From: Quercus robur | Taxonomy: Eukaryota; Streptophyta; Magnoliopsida; Fagales; Fagaceae | Assembly: GCF_932294415.1 (NCBI RefSeq) | Contig: NC_065539.1 | Location: 47,840,501 to 47,904,500 of the forward strand | Length of the DNA stretch: 64,000 bases | Direction of reading: 5' to 3' | Shown: positions 23,358 to 34,540 of the stretch, piece after piece | Position numbering within the stretch: position 1 is the stretch's first letter | Layout of the letters: each line of letters opens with the position of its first letter | Notes under the pieces: model-generated | Databases searched by the model: none | The model's input: only the letters and a program-made list of their open reading frames with translations | Told to the model about the DNA's origin: nothing | Program-made: the position numbers and the translations under genes

Positions 23358-23682
23358 AGTTGCGTTTGGATTGGGCTGATCCGTCTGTGTCTGCGTTTAG
23401 TTTGCTTCTTTTATTTATTTATTTTTTTCTTTTTTTCAGATTGTGGCTACTGTTCATGCACTGTTTAATGAACAGTAACCGCAAACTTTGACTTTTCAAA
23501 CTTTTTTGGACCAATCAGTGCACATCGGTACTGTTTATGGACCCACAAATTTCATTTTTCAGCAACTTTTTTATTACAAATGGGTCCCACGGTACTATTT
23601 ACACATTTAAAAATTATTTCGCTACAGTGTTTTTCAGTTTTCAGTTTCAATTTTCAGTTTTCAGCTGTATCCAAACGGACCC
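23358..23682. mobile_element. Harbinger/Tourist-like MITE, copy 1
   Basis: Ends are gcgtttggatt and, inverted, gtccgtttggat, with TAA duplications at 23355-23357 and 23683-23685. The internal words actgttcatg, cacaaatttcatttttcagc and cacatttaaaaatta are shared with copies at 42518-42784 and 57785-58084. It lies 70 bp upstream of the USE of U2-1 and is absent from the U2-2 unit. Confidence 0.8.
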
Positions 23683-23754
23683 TAACTGTGTTCGGAACCT
23701 GCGACTCTGGGAGAGGAGATTCATATGTTTTCAACTATTCTTTTGAGTCATTAT

Positions 23755-23806
23755 ATCCCACATGGAATAAGTGAGAGAAGAGCAAAGCATAGAAATGTTA
23801 TAAAAT
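23755..23806 (+). promoter_or_regulatory. USE and TATA box of U2-1
   Basis: USE ATCCCACATGG (23755-23765; 10 of 11 to the plant RTCCCACATCG) and TATA box TATAAAA from 23799. The 33 bp between them is the spacing known for Pol II-transcribed plant snRNA genes, while Pol III genes have about 23-24. The TATA start is 32 bp before the RNA start. Confidence 0.9.
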
Positions 23807-23830
23807 GAGAAGCAAGTAAACGTACAAAGC

Positions 23831-24026
23831 ATACCTTTCTCGGCCTTTTGGCTAAGATCAAGTGTAGTATCTGTTCTTATCAGTTTAATATCTGATATGT
23901 GGCCCATCGGGTCACACGATATTAAATTTATTTCTTGAGGGGGAGAGCCCACCACAGTAGCTTGCTACTGGGGCTCTTAAGCGTCGCCCAAGCGTTGCAC
24001 TAAAGCTCGGGCCTGGCGCACCCCAC
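23831..24026 (+). ncRNA. U2: U2 spliceosomal snRNA, copy 1
   Basis: U2 snRNA base-pairs with the intron branch point in the spliceosome. The sequence opens atacctttctcggcctttt, has the branch-site recognition box gtagta within aagtgtagtatctg, the stem-loop IIb ggcccatcgggtc, an Sm-type site aatttatttcttga, and the 3' stem-loops ending cgcaccccaccaa. Length about 196 nt is normal for plant U2. All conserved blocks are intact and both promoter elements are present, so it is probably expressed. It is one of three copies in a duplicated array. Confidence 0.95.
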
Positions 24027-24033
24027 CAATTCT

Positions 24034-24040
24034 AGTCGAA
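24034..24040 (+). terminator. snRNA 3' box of U2-1
   Basis: AGTCGAA fits the plant snRNA 3'-end formation signal AGTNNAA, about 8 nt after the mature end. Confidence 0.8.
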
Positions 24041-24560
24041 GAATTTCATTGCGTGGAATTATTAGTTGGGCACTTCCGGAGTCCGTTGCGTTGGGCCTTA
24101 GTCCTTTGCTCTTTTGTTTATAAATGGGCCTTAATTTAAGTTAAAAAGCGCAATATAACTATCCCGTAAAAATGCAAGACAGATTCCATTCTGTTTGGGC
24201 CTTAATGCTTGGTTGGAGGTATGGATGAAAAAAATAGTAGAGAAAATGGTTGGGTGTTTGCCCCACCAAAACACAATCTTCCCAAATCGGAGAGAGAAAA
24301 TTGCGCAAACAGTCTTCCCATATTGGAGAGAGAAAATTGTGCAAATAGTTTTGGACATCTTGTCCGTGTACTTGTGTTCATGGGACTGTTAAGTATTTTT
24401 TTAGCAAATTTTTTTTATTAAAATTGGGAGTCATGGTAATATTTATATATTTAAAAATTATTTTGTTACAGTATTTTTAATTTTCAATAATAAGTAATAT
24501 CCAAATAAATCTATTTAAATTTTTTTTTTCTAACAGTGCTACTACCCTTTGTTTTCTACT
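24041..24560. other. flank of U2-1, no gene
   Basis: AT-rich. It contains a short tandem pair of about 35 bp (24277-24347, cttccca...ggagagagaaaattg) and degenerate MITE-like sequence (24410-24500). No coding potential recognised. Confidence 0.5.
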
Positions 24561-25337
24561 CTTTTTATTTTTATTTTTTTTTAATTTTCTAACTGGATGT
24601 GACTGAGCCTTTGTTTCTAATTGCTTTTTTTTAATCTCCAATTTGTTTTTTCTTCAAAGAAAAATTGAATGGAAAATCAAACGAAAAATCAACTGAAAAC
24701 CGAACCCAAAATCAACAAGAAATCAAACTAACTGCTAAAAAGTAAATTGAAAATAAAGTAAAAAATAAACAAAAAATCGAACCCAAAATCAACAAAAAAA
24801 TCAAACTAAAAATCAATGAAAATCAAGCTAAACTTATAAACAGAAAAACCGAAATAAACCTTAATGAAAAACCATAAACCCAAACCCAACTCGTCAAGAG
24901 TCTCACGTACGCCATCATCGACGAATATAGAGTAGCCTTGTCACCATTGCTGTGTATAAAGGTCGGTGACAAAGTGAGAGCAAGCTCAGAGGAAATCTCT
25001 GTGTGTGGGTTTTGGATGAGAGGAGAGAGAGATAAGAGATCTGAAAGGCTGATGAGAGAGAGATGAGGGATCTGAGATGCGAGAGAGATGCAAAGAGTTG
25101 AGTTTGTGGGTTAGGGATGAGGGAGAGGTGGAGAGTTTGAGGGAGGAGAGGAGACGTGTTAGATGAGAGATATTTTAATAAAATAATAATAAAAAGAAGA
25201 ATAAAAAATACTATTTATATAAAATAGAGTGTATAATAGATAATCTGATGTGGATATTTTTAAAAAGTAACCATGTAAAAAAAAAATATTATGTTAAAAT
25301 AGATGGAAAATTTTAAATAAGTTGATGCAAATGCTCT
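24560..25337. mobile_element. probable non-autonomous element with (GA)-rich core
   Basis: The right end, inverted, is gagcatttgcatcaactt followed by TAA. The interior has caaacaatcaa-like repeats (24650-24840) and a purine-rich block (25000-25170). It is similar in style to 26319-27116. The left boundary was not found. Confidence 0.35.
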
Positions 25338-26318
25338 AACCTCTAAAAATGCATAACTAATATAAATAAAAAATAAATTACACCATTCCCTAAAAATGCA
25401 CAAAATCAGTGATATCCGGTGTGATGAAATGTTAAAAATATTTACTGCTTATGCAAATATGCACTATTAAAAATATTTTATTTTTTGGTGAGATAAAATA
25501 CTTTTTTTCCCCTTTGTAAGAGGATGGGAATGCATGCATTATAAATTACTAACTGTTATTGGTTTATTGCCACCAAGATGGATCATGTATTGATAAATTA
25601 CTAACTTTTATTGCCACCAAGATGGGTCCTGATCTGCTTGCTCAGCTTTTAGAAGAGCAATTCGAATTGCATCATGACACTAGACCATCAAATGAGTTAC
25701 CTATTTCGGAAATAGGTAACTCGGAGATGCCTTAAAATCTGTCTAGACTGTTTTGCAACTTGGAGAATAGGTTACTTTAAATCTGTCTAAACTGTTTTGC
25801 AACTTGGAGATGCCTTAAAAGCAAAACAGTTTTGATGCCCAAAGGGAAAAATGATTTCAGGCCATGGTCTATTCTATAGCCACTTCAAATCCATGGATTT
25901 TAACCACATTGAAAAAGGCATTTGATTTGGATGTAACAAGTGTCAGATTGTGGTTGTGTTTGGCATTAGCTTATAAGCTAGCTTTTAGCTTTTAGTTTTT
26001 ATGTACAGCTTTTTAAAATCTCACAGTTTTTCGCTTTTTCTCAAACTTTCAAAAAATTTCAAAGTACAAGTATACTTTAGCATACTTTCAGCAAAAAGTT
26101 TTAGTAAAAAAGTTGAATAAGCTATTTTCAAACAAACTCTGTATAACAATTAGTAAAATACTAAAATGTAACCAATTAGAATGGCCTAAAATTCCATTAG
26201 CATCAAGCAAGTGTAACGGTCACACATCTAAATGGTGATGCAAAACCATCAAAGTTTCTTCTGCTTTTGCTTAAAGTAGTCAGTACCTTAGGTATATTAC
26301 ATCTCATATAAAAGTTAA
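25338..26318. other. U2 3' flank with short repeats, no gene
   Basis: 25380-25460 (aaaatgcacaaaatcagtga, tatgcaaatatgcac) resembles 41310-41400 after U2-3, so it is part of the duplicated locus. 25700-25820 has a tandem pair of about 60 bp (aaatctgtcta(g/a)actg, ttttgcaacttggaga). 25950-26150 may be a MITE (tgtttggcattagctta ... aagctattttcaaacaaa). No gene seen. Confidence 0.5.
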
Positions 26319-27116
26319 GAGTATTAGCATCTAGGCTTTTAAAACATTTTTCAATTTACACTTTAAAATTTTACTTTATCTATACCATACTATTTCACAA
26401 CTTACCCAACATTCCATTTTTTATTTTAACATATAACTCACTAAAATAAAATAAAGAAATCTTTTTTCTTTCCTCTCACATCTCTGTCTTCCCTCTCTTC
26501 CTCTCTATCTTTCTCTCTAACAAACCCACCACCACCAGCAATCATCTACCACAAAACTCAACTCAACCACCAAACTCAGAACATCACCACTACCATTAAA
26601 ACACTAAAAACCGAACCAACCAACACTAATCACTGAACCGCAACCAACCACCACCATCGAAACTAAAAACCCAAAACCAACCACAAACCACCACCAAGGA
26701 AAACTAGATTAAGGCAATTTCCATTGAAACTCAATTACCACCATGGAAATCACAACCCACACACCCAAATGCCAATCCATAGCCTAACCGCTGATCTATA
26801 ACACCCAAAATTGAGCGAGAGAAAGAGAGAGATAGAGAAGAGAGAGTCAGATAGTGAGAGAGCTGAGAGAGTCGGAGAGTGAGAGGGACTGAGGGAGAGA
26901 GGTGAGAGAGAGGATAGAGTCAAAGAAGAGAGAAGAGAGACAGTAAATAAATATATTAATTTTTAAGTTTAACACCTAACTATAGTAAGTTGTAAAAGTA
27001 AGAACTTAGTGTAGCAAGGTTTTAATTTCTTTTAGCTATAAGAACCCGATGTAGTGGTAATTTGGTGTTTTGGGGTTTAAAACTAACTTTTTGGAGTTTT
27101 AACACTCCCAGTGCTC
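26319..27116. mobile_element. MITE-like insertion, 798 bp, TAA duplication
   Basis: Flanked by TAA (26316-26318 and 27117-27119). Ends are gagtattagcatc and, inverted, gagcactgggagt, which is only weak terminal symmetry. The matching place in the next duplicated unit (around 37050) lacks it, which supports a mobile insertion. The interior has C/A-rich and (GA)n blocks. Confidence 0.6.
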
Positions 27117-28110
27117 TAATAATGTGAGTCTGCATATATGATCTACTTTTATGTGAAAGAAAGGTACATCGAGTGAATTGAGTAATTTCCTATGCTCTTA
27201 GTATGAAAAATCTTGACCTCCAAATTAGTTTGGTGGAAAATTCTTCCAACTACTTGGTGATTGATAAAATCATCCACATGTATTTTAGTTTCAACTTATT
27301 TAGGGGGTCATGTGATTTGTTTAAATAATACATGTAAATTGTTTTATGAATGAAATTTTTGAATAGTTGTATGCATAGTTGTTAGTATCTATATTGCATA
27401 ACTATGGTGATAAAGTTGAATAGGCAGGATGTTGAATATAATGAAAAATAATTATTATATTATTGTACTCATAAGCATTCACAATGGAAAATGTTATCTT
27501 ATTCTATTTTACTATCCCAAAAAGCTACTTTATCAATTATACCATACCATTTTATAATATACCCAACATTCCAAAACTCTATTATTTTACCATTTTATTA
27601 AAATATTATTTTTTTCCAACAGACATTTTTTTACAGCACCATCAGTCATTCACAACAATCATTTCCAACGGTCATTCTTAATTAAAATATTATTATTTTG
27701 TTTTGGCATAGTGCTAAGTACCATCATACATTTATAATGATACTGTACTACTATGCCAAAAAAATTTACATTTTTTCATGTTTAGCCTTCCGGTTGTTGA
27801 GACAAATTGGGCTTGAATACTAAATTTTGGTTACATTTGACATATCCCTAACCCATTGCGAATGCTCTTAAGTGTATATATGATTTTCCTAATGTATTGA
27901 TTTGTTTGGATTAGTTATTCTTAGTATTTGTACATCAGTGGGGCTAGCTTTTGTTCTAATGTTAATTAATCTCCCCTCTGTTTGGTGATGGCTTTTTCTT
28001 GTTTCACCGACAGACCGTAGCTTGAAGGCAGCAACAAGACTTTCTGAATTTTAGTGATTGGACACATTCATCTTATAAAATCTATGGAAAATAAAGTCGA
28101 AAAAAAAATT
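27117..28110 (+). repeat. U2-locus duplicated unit 2, without a U2 gene
   Basis: Closely parallels 34536-35130: ataatg(t/c)g(a)gtctgcatat, gtgaaagaaaggtacaccgag, acatgtaaattgttttatgaatgaaat, gtttcaccgacagaccgt. It carries an extra AT-rich insert at 27480-27850. The homology ends near 28110-28130, before the U2 part, so this unit has lost its U2 gene. Confidence 0.8.
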
Positions 28111-28513
28111 GTAGTTGAAAGGTCTCTGGGTGAACCTTGCTACTCAAATGAGGAGCTGGTGCTCATATACCCAGTCATGGTTCAACCCATTCTATTGTTT
28201 CCTGTCCCACACTGCTTAGATTATAGATTCTACATAAGTTTATAGTAGGCATCATGGGTGATTCTGCTTGCTGAGTTGAGTAGCGTCAAGTTGTGACCTG
28301 AGTAGGGGCATTAGATTGGTGGGATAATGACTTGGCTTTCCTGGCAGGGCCCTGTTTGTGCAATTACCTGGCCCGCCCGTTCCATGTTGTGAGATGGGCC
28401 TTGTAATTTGAGCGAAGGCTTGGGTTACTTGGTTCCTAAAGTGGAGGGTACTGCGTGAGGCTGGTTTCACAGAGCAGCGAAGACCTCACACTCTCAACAG
28501 TGGAAGGATAACG
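28111..28513. other. unassigned stretch, no gene recognised
   Basis: GC content is higher than around it (28260-28500). Short open frames lack any known domain. I cannot assign it. Confidence 0.4.
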
Positions 28514-30120
28514 GGCCGGTGCACTACTGGTTCACATTGCTTGGGTGAGTTGGGCGCCTTACACCACCCCTTCTTTTTTTTTTTTTCCTTTTTTTTCCTT
28601 ACACTTTTCCATCTTTATCTTTATTTTTTCACATTAGAAACTAAAGAAATTCTTGCATTTGAAATAATATCTAAAATTGATAATGGATTTGTAATCAAAG
28701 CATTACAAACCTATTGATTAAAATCTAAATCCAAATACTAAAAACTATTATTTAAACTCTCCTACTAAATGGGCTTTCATTGGTCTGATTCCTATAGGGA
28801 AAGAAGGTTGATTTTATCAAGCAAGTATAAACCTTTTAGAAAGCATAACTGTTAAATAAAACAATAGAAAAATTAAAGCTTTTGCTAACCACTAAATACA
28901 ACTTATGGTAACCCACTATTAATCTTTTGTTTTGGTGAACCCCCTCAAATTTTCACCATCTATTGGAGAAAACTAAGCGCCATATGATAAAGACCACAAA
29001 AACTATTTCACTACATCACATAGGATAGATGTGGAAAATGGTGTGTAATGTAATCCAAGAATTGCTTTGGTTTCTAATGTGAAAAAATAAAGATAAAGAT
29101 GGTAAAGTGTGGGCTTAGATAAAAAATATCAAGGGAAAAATGAAAAAAAGAAGGGGTGGTCTAATGAGCCCAACTCACTCAGGCAATGTGAACTAGTAAT
29201 GTACTGGCCCGTAAAACTAAGTGCCATATGATAAAGACCACAAAAACTATTTCACTACACCACATAGGATGGATGTGGAAAATGGTGTGTAATGTAATCC
29301 CATAATTGCTTTAGTTTCTAATGTGAAAAAATAAAGATAAAGATGGAAAAGTGTGGGCTTAGATAAAAAAATATCTAGGAAAAAAAAAAAAAGGGCGGTG
29401 TAAGGAGTCAGGGGCGGCTTAATGTATTTGGGTGCCTAAGGTAAAAATTGAAATTGAGGCCTTTTATATATTTGTTTTAACTATCTTATTTCAGATGCAA
29501 AATTACTACTATTTAACATGAACCACGTAGATTTTTTTTTGAAAGTCTATAGACAATAAATTTGATAAAACTTTTCACACCTATTAATGTGACAGATTGA
29601 TAATTCGATAGTGATAAGTAAAAAAGTAATGTTAGTGGTGGACTTAAATAAAAACTAGTAAAAATTTGTCAACTCAATTTGTGAAAAATGTTGTATTTTT
29701 TTTTTTTTTTTTGTATTGCTTTTTTTTTAGAAGTGTATATTCATAATATTTTCATAACAAATCTTAGGTGTTAATTTGTTCTTGATTCTAATTTGAACTC
29801 ATCACTGAAATTAATTTTTTATCATTAATAATACCCTGTAACAACCTGTCTCTTAGGATTTATTTTGAAAGTGTTGTGAAAAATGACGTCGACGTAACAT
29901 TTTTTTTCTTTTTTTTCATTTGATAAAAAAATATTATTTTATTCATTGGTTAATACTTGGACTTAATTAATACTATTATAATATTTTTTTTAAACCCTAT
30001 TAATTAAAATTTTGGGGCCTTTTTTCTACTTGGGGCCTTAGGTGACTGCATTAGTTGCTTTATATATAGAGCCGGCACTGTAAGGAGCCCAACTCACCCA
30101 GGCAATGTGAACTAGTAATC
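28514..30120. repeat. inverted and tandem repeat complex
   Basis: Arm 28514-28665 pairs inverted with 29045-29209 (ttcacattgc(t/c)tg(g/a)gtgagttggg, ttcacattagaaactaaag). The segment 28971-29209 is then repeated directly at 29212-30120 (gccatatgataaagaccaca, acataggatggatgtgg), with a hAT element inside the second copy. It looks like an element with inverted ends, one end of which was tandemly duplicated. Confidence 0.65.
29409..30080. mobile_element. non-autonomous hAT element, 672 bp
   Basis: Inverted ends CAGGGGCGGCTTAATGTA and CAGTGCCGGCTCTATATA, flanked by 8-bp repeats taaggagt (29401-29408) and taaggagc (30081-30088). It contains no transposase. Confidence 0.8.
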
Positions 30121-30517
30121 CAAACAAGGTGTTTGGATTTATTCACATGTCCAAATCCAGATATCCAAATGCACCCTTGTATGTTATTCAGTTATTATTA
30201 TATTAACAAGCGATACATTCAACTTTAGGCTCATTTTCTGCCTTTCCAAAGATAAATTATAGTGTCCTTTCCCCTTGAGATTATTCTCTTCTTTTATATT
30301 TTCAATTAAGCAAAAAAAAAAAAAAAAAAAAATCTTGCCAGAGGGAAATTCACTTCAAAGTTCAAATCCTTTAAAGCCTAGTTCTTTGCAGTTCCAACTT
30401 GCCAATAGTATCCAAGTTCACTTCATCTGGACCATTTGCAATTCGTAATGTTCTTGCTGTGGCCCAAAGATGTGCCAGAACGGTATTAGAAGATAAACCA
30501 GCTCCACCATGCACTTG

Positions 30518-32036
30518 TTATTGGAGTATGTGTGTTTCAAATACTTAACCTTTGCTTTATGTCCCACATTGGTTAGGAATAAACCTTATTATAAGTTTAT
30601 AAGCCTTTGCATATCTTCGGAGTCTCCGCCTCTCTCAACTGCTTTAGGACTTTGAGTTTTCTGATACGATGTAGTGCGGTGCATATCGGGTATAATATTT
30701 GGGCGCTTGGCTTTCAGTTCAGCCTTTCTCTTCATTTTATTTGTCCAATGGGCCTGCCTCCTGCCTGGACGTTTCACTTTGTTTGGGCCTTCAATTTTTT
30801 TTTTTAATAAAGCCTGCGTTTTTTTTTTTTTGGGGGGGGGGGTGTATAGATAATAGATACAATTTGTTTTGGTGTTTATTTTTTTGTGGGTTTTGTCAAT
30901 AAGTCTCGTGTTATGGCTGTGCTTAAATTTTTGTTATGCTTGTGCTTAACTTTTTTTTTTTTTAATTTTAATCTTGTGTTTATATATATATATTAATTAG
31001 TGGTAATATATTGAATAATTCTTTATTTATGCAAGTTGAGATTGCTAAAAGCTTGTTATTGTTCGGTGAAACTACAACAATACTTTTTATATAAATCAGG
31101 TTCTATTTCTCATTTGCTCTACACTTAAAAGTTATTTTTTATTTTAGTCTTTATAAATATATTGTTTTATTAGAAATGTCTACTAAAAAATATGCATATG
31201 GATATGAAAAACTAAAAAAAAAAAAAAAATTAATTGAGTCTCAAAAAGGATCAATGGATAAATTTGTTTTAAGTAATAAAAAAAATATAACACAAAATTT
31301 AGATGAAAATATCACAAATGAGCAAGAAATTCACCAAAAAGAGTTAGAAAATAATAAAATGATACAATTGCAAGATAACAATGATACAATTGCAAGATAA
31401 TGAAATGATATGATTGAAAAAGAGATGTTAGAAGAACTTGAATACAAAAATTTAATTAGTCAATTTGCATTTCAAAATGCAAGAAAAATAGATTTTAAAT
31501 GAAATATATTATAATATAAAAATATTAAATAAAAATTAATTTAATTAATATATAAGTATAAAAAAAAAGCCACATTTTTAGTTTTCGCCTAAGACCCCAA
31601 AATGTCTAGGGTCGGCTCTGGTTAGATGATTGCTTGGACTTGGGCTTGGGTTTGTTATATCTTTCTCACTGCTTCCTAGCCTCTTACTTCCGCCACTCTC
31701 CCTCTATTTAGCTCTAAATTTTCTGCTCATCTCCACAAAATTTTAGCTTTTAATATTTAGTTTTAAGGAAAGGCTATTAAAGTTGTTCTTAGTTCTTCTT
31801 GCTTGAGTGTGTGATCAACTTGAAGAAACCATTATAGTCTAATCCTAGGGGGTTGTCCGGCCAAGAGAGCCATTCGCACCAAATTCTACTCCAGGTAGCA
31901 CGAATCAACCTTTAAGGACAATGCATTTTGCGTGATTCTATAGTTTGTGAGATCTTTTTAACTCTATCTATTTATTTTTGCCATTGCTAATTTTTTAGGG
32001 TTTGTATTGTTGAATCAAAACTTGTTTATTTTCCAA
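30518..32036. mobile_element. copia-like solo LTR inserted in the IBR3 last exon
   Basis: The insert lies between direct repeats CACTTG (30512-30517 and 32037-32042) that also restore the coding sequence around MQVHG. Its ends resemble copia LTRs (tgttattggag near the left, ttttccaaca at the right, and tgtcccacattggttagg inside). The exact cut is ambiguous by 2-4 bases. It carries a hAT remnant (31176-31619). No capsid or polymerase homology is visible. Confidence 0.6.
31176..31619 (+). mobile_element. hAT (TTF/ZMYM-type) internal-deletion remnant
   Basis: 31176-31397 reads MSTKKYAYGYEKLKKKKK, LIESQKGSMDKFV, the N terminus typical of plant hAT transposases of the TTF/ZMYM group. 31427-31500 encodes the matching C terminus (LEYKNLISQFAFQNARKIDF). 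The catalytic middle is missing. The right end (inverted CAGAGCCGACCCTAG) is at 31619. The left end is obscured by a T/G homopolymer. Confidence 0.7.
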
Positions 32037-34146
32037 CACTTGCATCACCATCTCAAGCACCTTCAATGCCATGTTTGGGGCTGCTACCTGCTCCACATAC
32101 AACCAGACCATTTTAAAAGAGAATTCAGCAACAAAATAACCGTAAGCCAAGATTGGATTCCGGCCCTTCATATTACAAACAACAATAATTATCAAAAAAA
32201 AAAAAAATTACAACCAACAATTTACCTTGGCCATTGCAATAATCCCACGGGCCTTTTTGTTTCCAAGCTTATCAAGTTGGTCAGCTGCTTGCAAAACCAG
32301 CAATCTGGCTTTCTCTAGCTCTATCCGACATTGAATCAAAGAGCAAATATAAGAAGACTGCTATAATACTGCAGCTATGAGGTGAATCTAAAATATAAGG
32401 ATTCAAGGTGGACCACTAGTTCAGCAAAAGTACTTCTAGTTCTTGTATTATTGATTTAGCTTACATTATTATTTCAGATTTTGTGATGCGTAGCAACATA
32501 AAAATTTTCAATTTTCTGTAATAGATTTTACCTTTGCAATATCTGAAATAAATGAACCTTGTTCTGCAATCAACTTTCCAAACACTCTTTTACTAGGAGC
32601 CCTCTGAGCCATCATCTGCATGCCACGCTCAGCAGCACCAATCAGTCTCATGCAGTGGTGCAGCCTTCCCGGTCCTAGCCTACCCTGCAAGTAACTCAGT
32701 ACCAAATATAAGATATCCATGTTGGTACACCAAGAAGCAGGTCAATAAATGTCACGTAAACTCCTCAAAAAACACAACCATCAATCAAATTATCACATCT
32801 GCGCCAGGGGATGAGTTGGGTTCCTACCTGGTTTTAATCCTACATATGACCAGTAACAATCATTTCTACTTTCAGCATATGAATGTCAGAAACAAAACTT
32901 TTTTCTTCTTCTTGGTTTAAGACCAAGAAGCTTGCTGCACTTACACTGATATGCAGTATAAAAACAGAGAAAACTGTTGATGTTTATGGAAATTTTTAGA
33001 AGTTTCAACATTCCCTGGGAAATGCAATTTGTTGTGAAATATATGGAAGACAAATAAATTTGAAAAACCACTGTTTCATGTTGCCAAGACCTTAAATGTG
33101 GAGGCCTTGGGTTTGACCATGAGAGGGGAAACCCCCCCTCAACCAAAAAACACACACAAATTCATAATGCACTAGGGAAGGCGTTGAACAACTTTACTTG
33201 GGCAATCTCAAATCCACGTCCTTCTCCATAATAGAATGTTCTTTGCTGGCACATGTACATTGACAAATGATACTTCTGCATGCCCATGAGGTGCATCATC
33301 AAAGCCAAATACCATTAGGGGTCTCTTTATGTGTACACCAGGAGTATGGGTATCCACTATGATCATAGACTGCTGTTTATGCTTAGCGGCAGTGAAGTCA
33401 GTTTTTCCCTGTATATTGTTCAGATAACATTCCTTTACTACATGAATGGAAGGACTTTTCATGCTATGCCAAACAAGAACTAACCATGAGTCCATGACTA
33501 TGAGAATTTTGCACCTTGGATCCATGGCCCCACTTGTCCACCACTTCGTCCCATTAATGACATATGTATCTCCTTCTCTGCACATGGATTTAACAAGCAG
33601 TCATACATAAATTGCAAGCAGAAGCTCTGACAAAAATTGGCGTGTGCCACATATAGTTCTATCCCATATGTCCACAGAAGAAGTTTGGATGACTATTGGG
33701 AGACGCAGTCCCTGTACTTCACTTGAAAAAAATGATTTTGATAAACAGAATACTCCCTTTACAAAGGTGCTGCACACTACCTTTTAATAGAACACTCAAT
33801 ATTGGTAGCATCAGAAGATGCAACTTGTGGTTCTGTCACTGCAAATCCAGACCGGATCTTACTGTTGAGTAAAGGTATAAGCCATTTATGTAGCTGTTCT
33901 TTATTTCCATAACGCAACAATACCTAAAATGAAAAGGAATTTTTAAAAAAAAAGTTAAATACTCTTATTCAAAAGAAAAAATAGATCGAATACACACTAT
34001 ATGCATTGGCCTATTCCTAAAGACAGACACTCCCAAACTCAGAAAGTCTAGGAAGTCGAAAGGAAAAAGAATTGTTGCAACCAGATCAAGCAAAACATGC
34101 ATTGTAGGTAGCATTCATATTTTGCAAGAAAATTTAAAACCATATC

Positions 34147-34540
34147 AATAATTTTTTTTTCTTGATAAGTAAGAAAAATTTATTGAAAAAAAGACTACTT
34201 TATGCAGAAGGTCACAAAGCAGCCAAATAATACAAAAAGGTAACAAAAACTATGTACAAGAAAGAAGAGAGTCTATAGACATTAAGAGGGAATCACTAGT
34301 TGTAAGTCTCCAAGTCCAAGACCAGTCAGTTGAAGAGCCGACAAAAGAGGCAAGAAGTTGATTTGCCGAGCTCTCCACATCTTCAAACATGCAGTTATTG
34401 TGTTCCCTCCAAATGCACCATATCAAACATAACGGTGTCAAATTCCAATATGAAATGAGAGTTTCCCCAACCAATTCTACCATCCAAAAAGAAGATCTAG
34501 CATACTTCTTGGTAAAACCCAAGTAAGCCAATCCTCTAAT
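34147..34540 (-). mobile_element. LINE 3' fragment
   Basis: A minus-strand frame (34555-34250) contains PLCLIWCIWREHNNCMFEDVE, the conserved C-terminal end of plant L1-type LINE ORF2, followed by a short poly-A (poly-T at 34148-34160). It is 5'-truncated at the border with the U2 unit. Confidence 0.8.

Larger units (their letters stand above)
22363..24040 (+). repeat. U2-locus duplicated unit 1
   Basis: This segment recurs at 27850-28110 (partial), 34880-36590 and, broken by insertions, within 36960-40740. Shared markers include cagtggggctagcttt, gtttcaccgacagaccgt, aaagaaagtagaccaatg and gaaacaccttatgacact, all in the same order and orientation ahead of U2. It indicates direct duplication of the whole locus. 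No protein gene is visible in it. Confidence 0.85.
30371..33923 (-). pseudogene. IBR3: IBR3-type acyl-CoA dehydrogenase, broken 3' half
   Basis: Minus-strand exons match the C-terminal half of the plant IBR3/ACAD10-11 type of acyl-CoA dehydrogenase, a peroxisomal enzyme linked to indole-3-butyric acid beta-oxidation. Exons, in order: 33923-33781 ([27 protein letters not shown]), 33577-33493 ([19 protein letters not shown]), 33408-33198 ([30 protein letters not shown]), 32684-32532 (GRLGPGRLHHCMRLIGAAER), 32330-32226 (CRIELEKARLLVLQAADQLD), and 32087-30371 split by an LTR (VAAPNMALKV, then VHGGAGLSSNTVLAH to stop). Lesions: one extra base near 33227 shifts the frame after VPAKNILL, the 33493 donor reads GA, and the 32330 acceptor reads AA. 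The N-terminal phosphotransferase-like domain is absent. It is probably a dead duplicate of a gene elsewhere. Confidence 0.88.

Noticed and set aside
28240-28510. GC-richer stretch as a possible structural RNA
   Set aside because: No match to any rRNA, tRNA or snRNA I recognise; left unassigned.
30560-30580. USE-like tgtcccacattgg
   Set aside because: No TATA box at 32-34 bp and no snRNA downstream; it is part of a copia-like LTR. The similar agtcccacatta at 48150 is rejected for the same reason.
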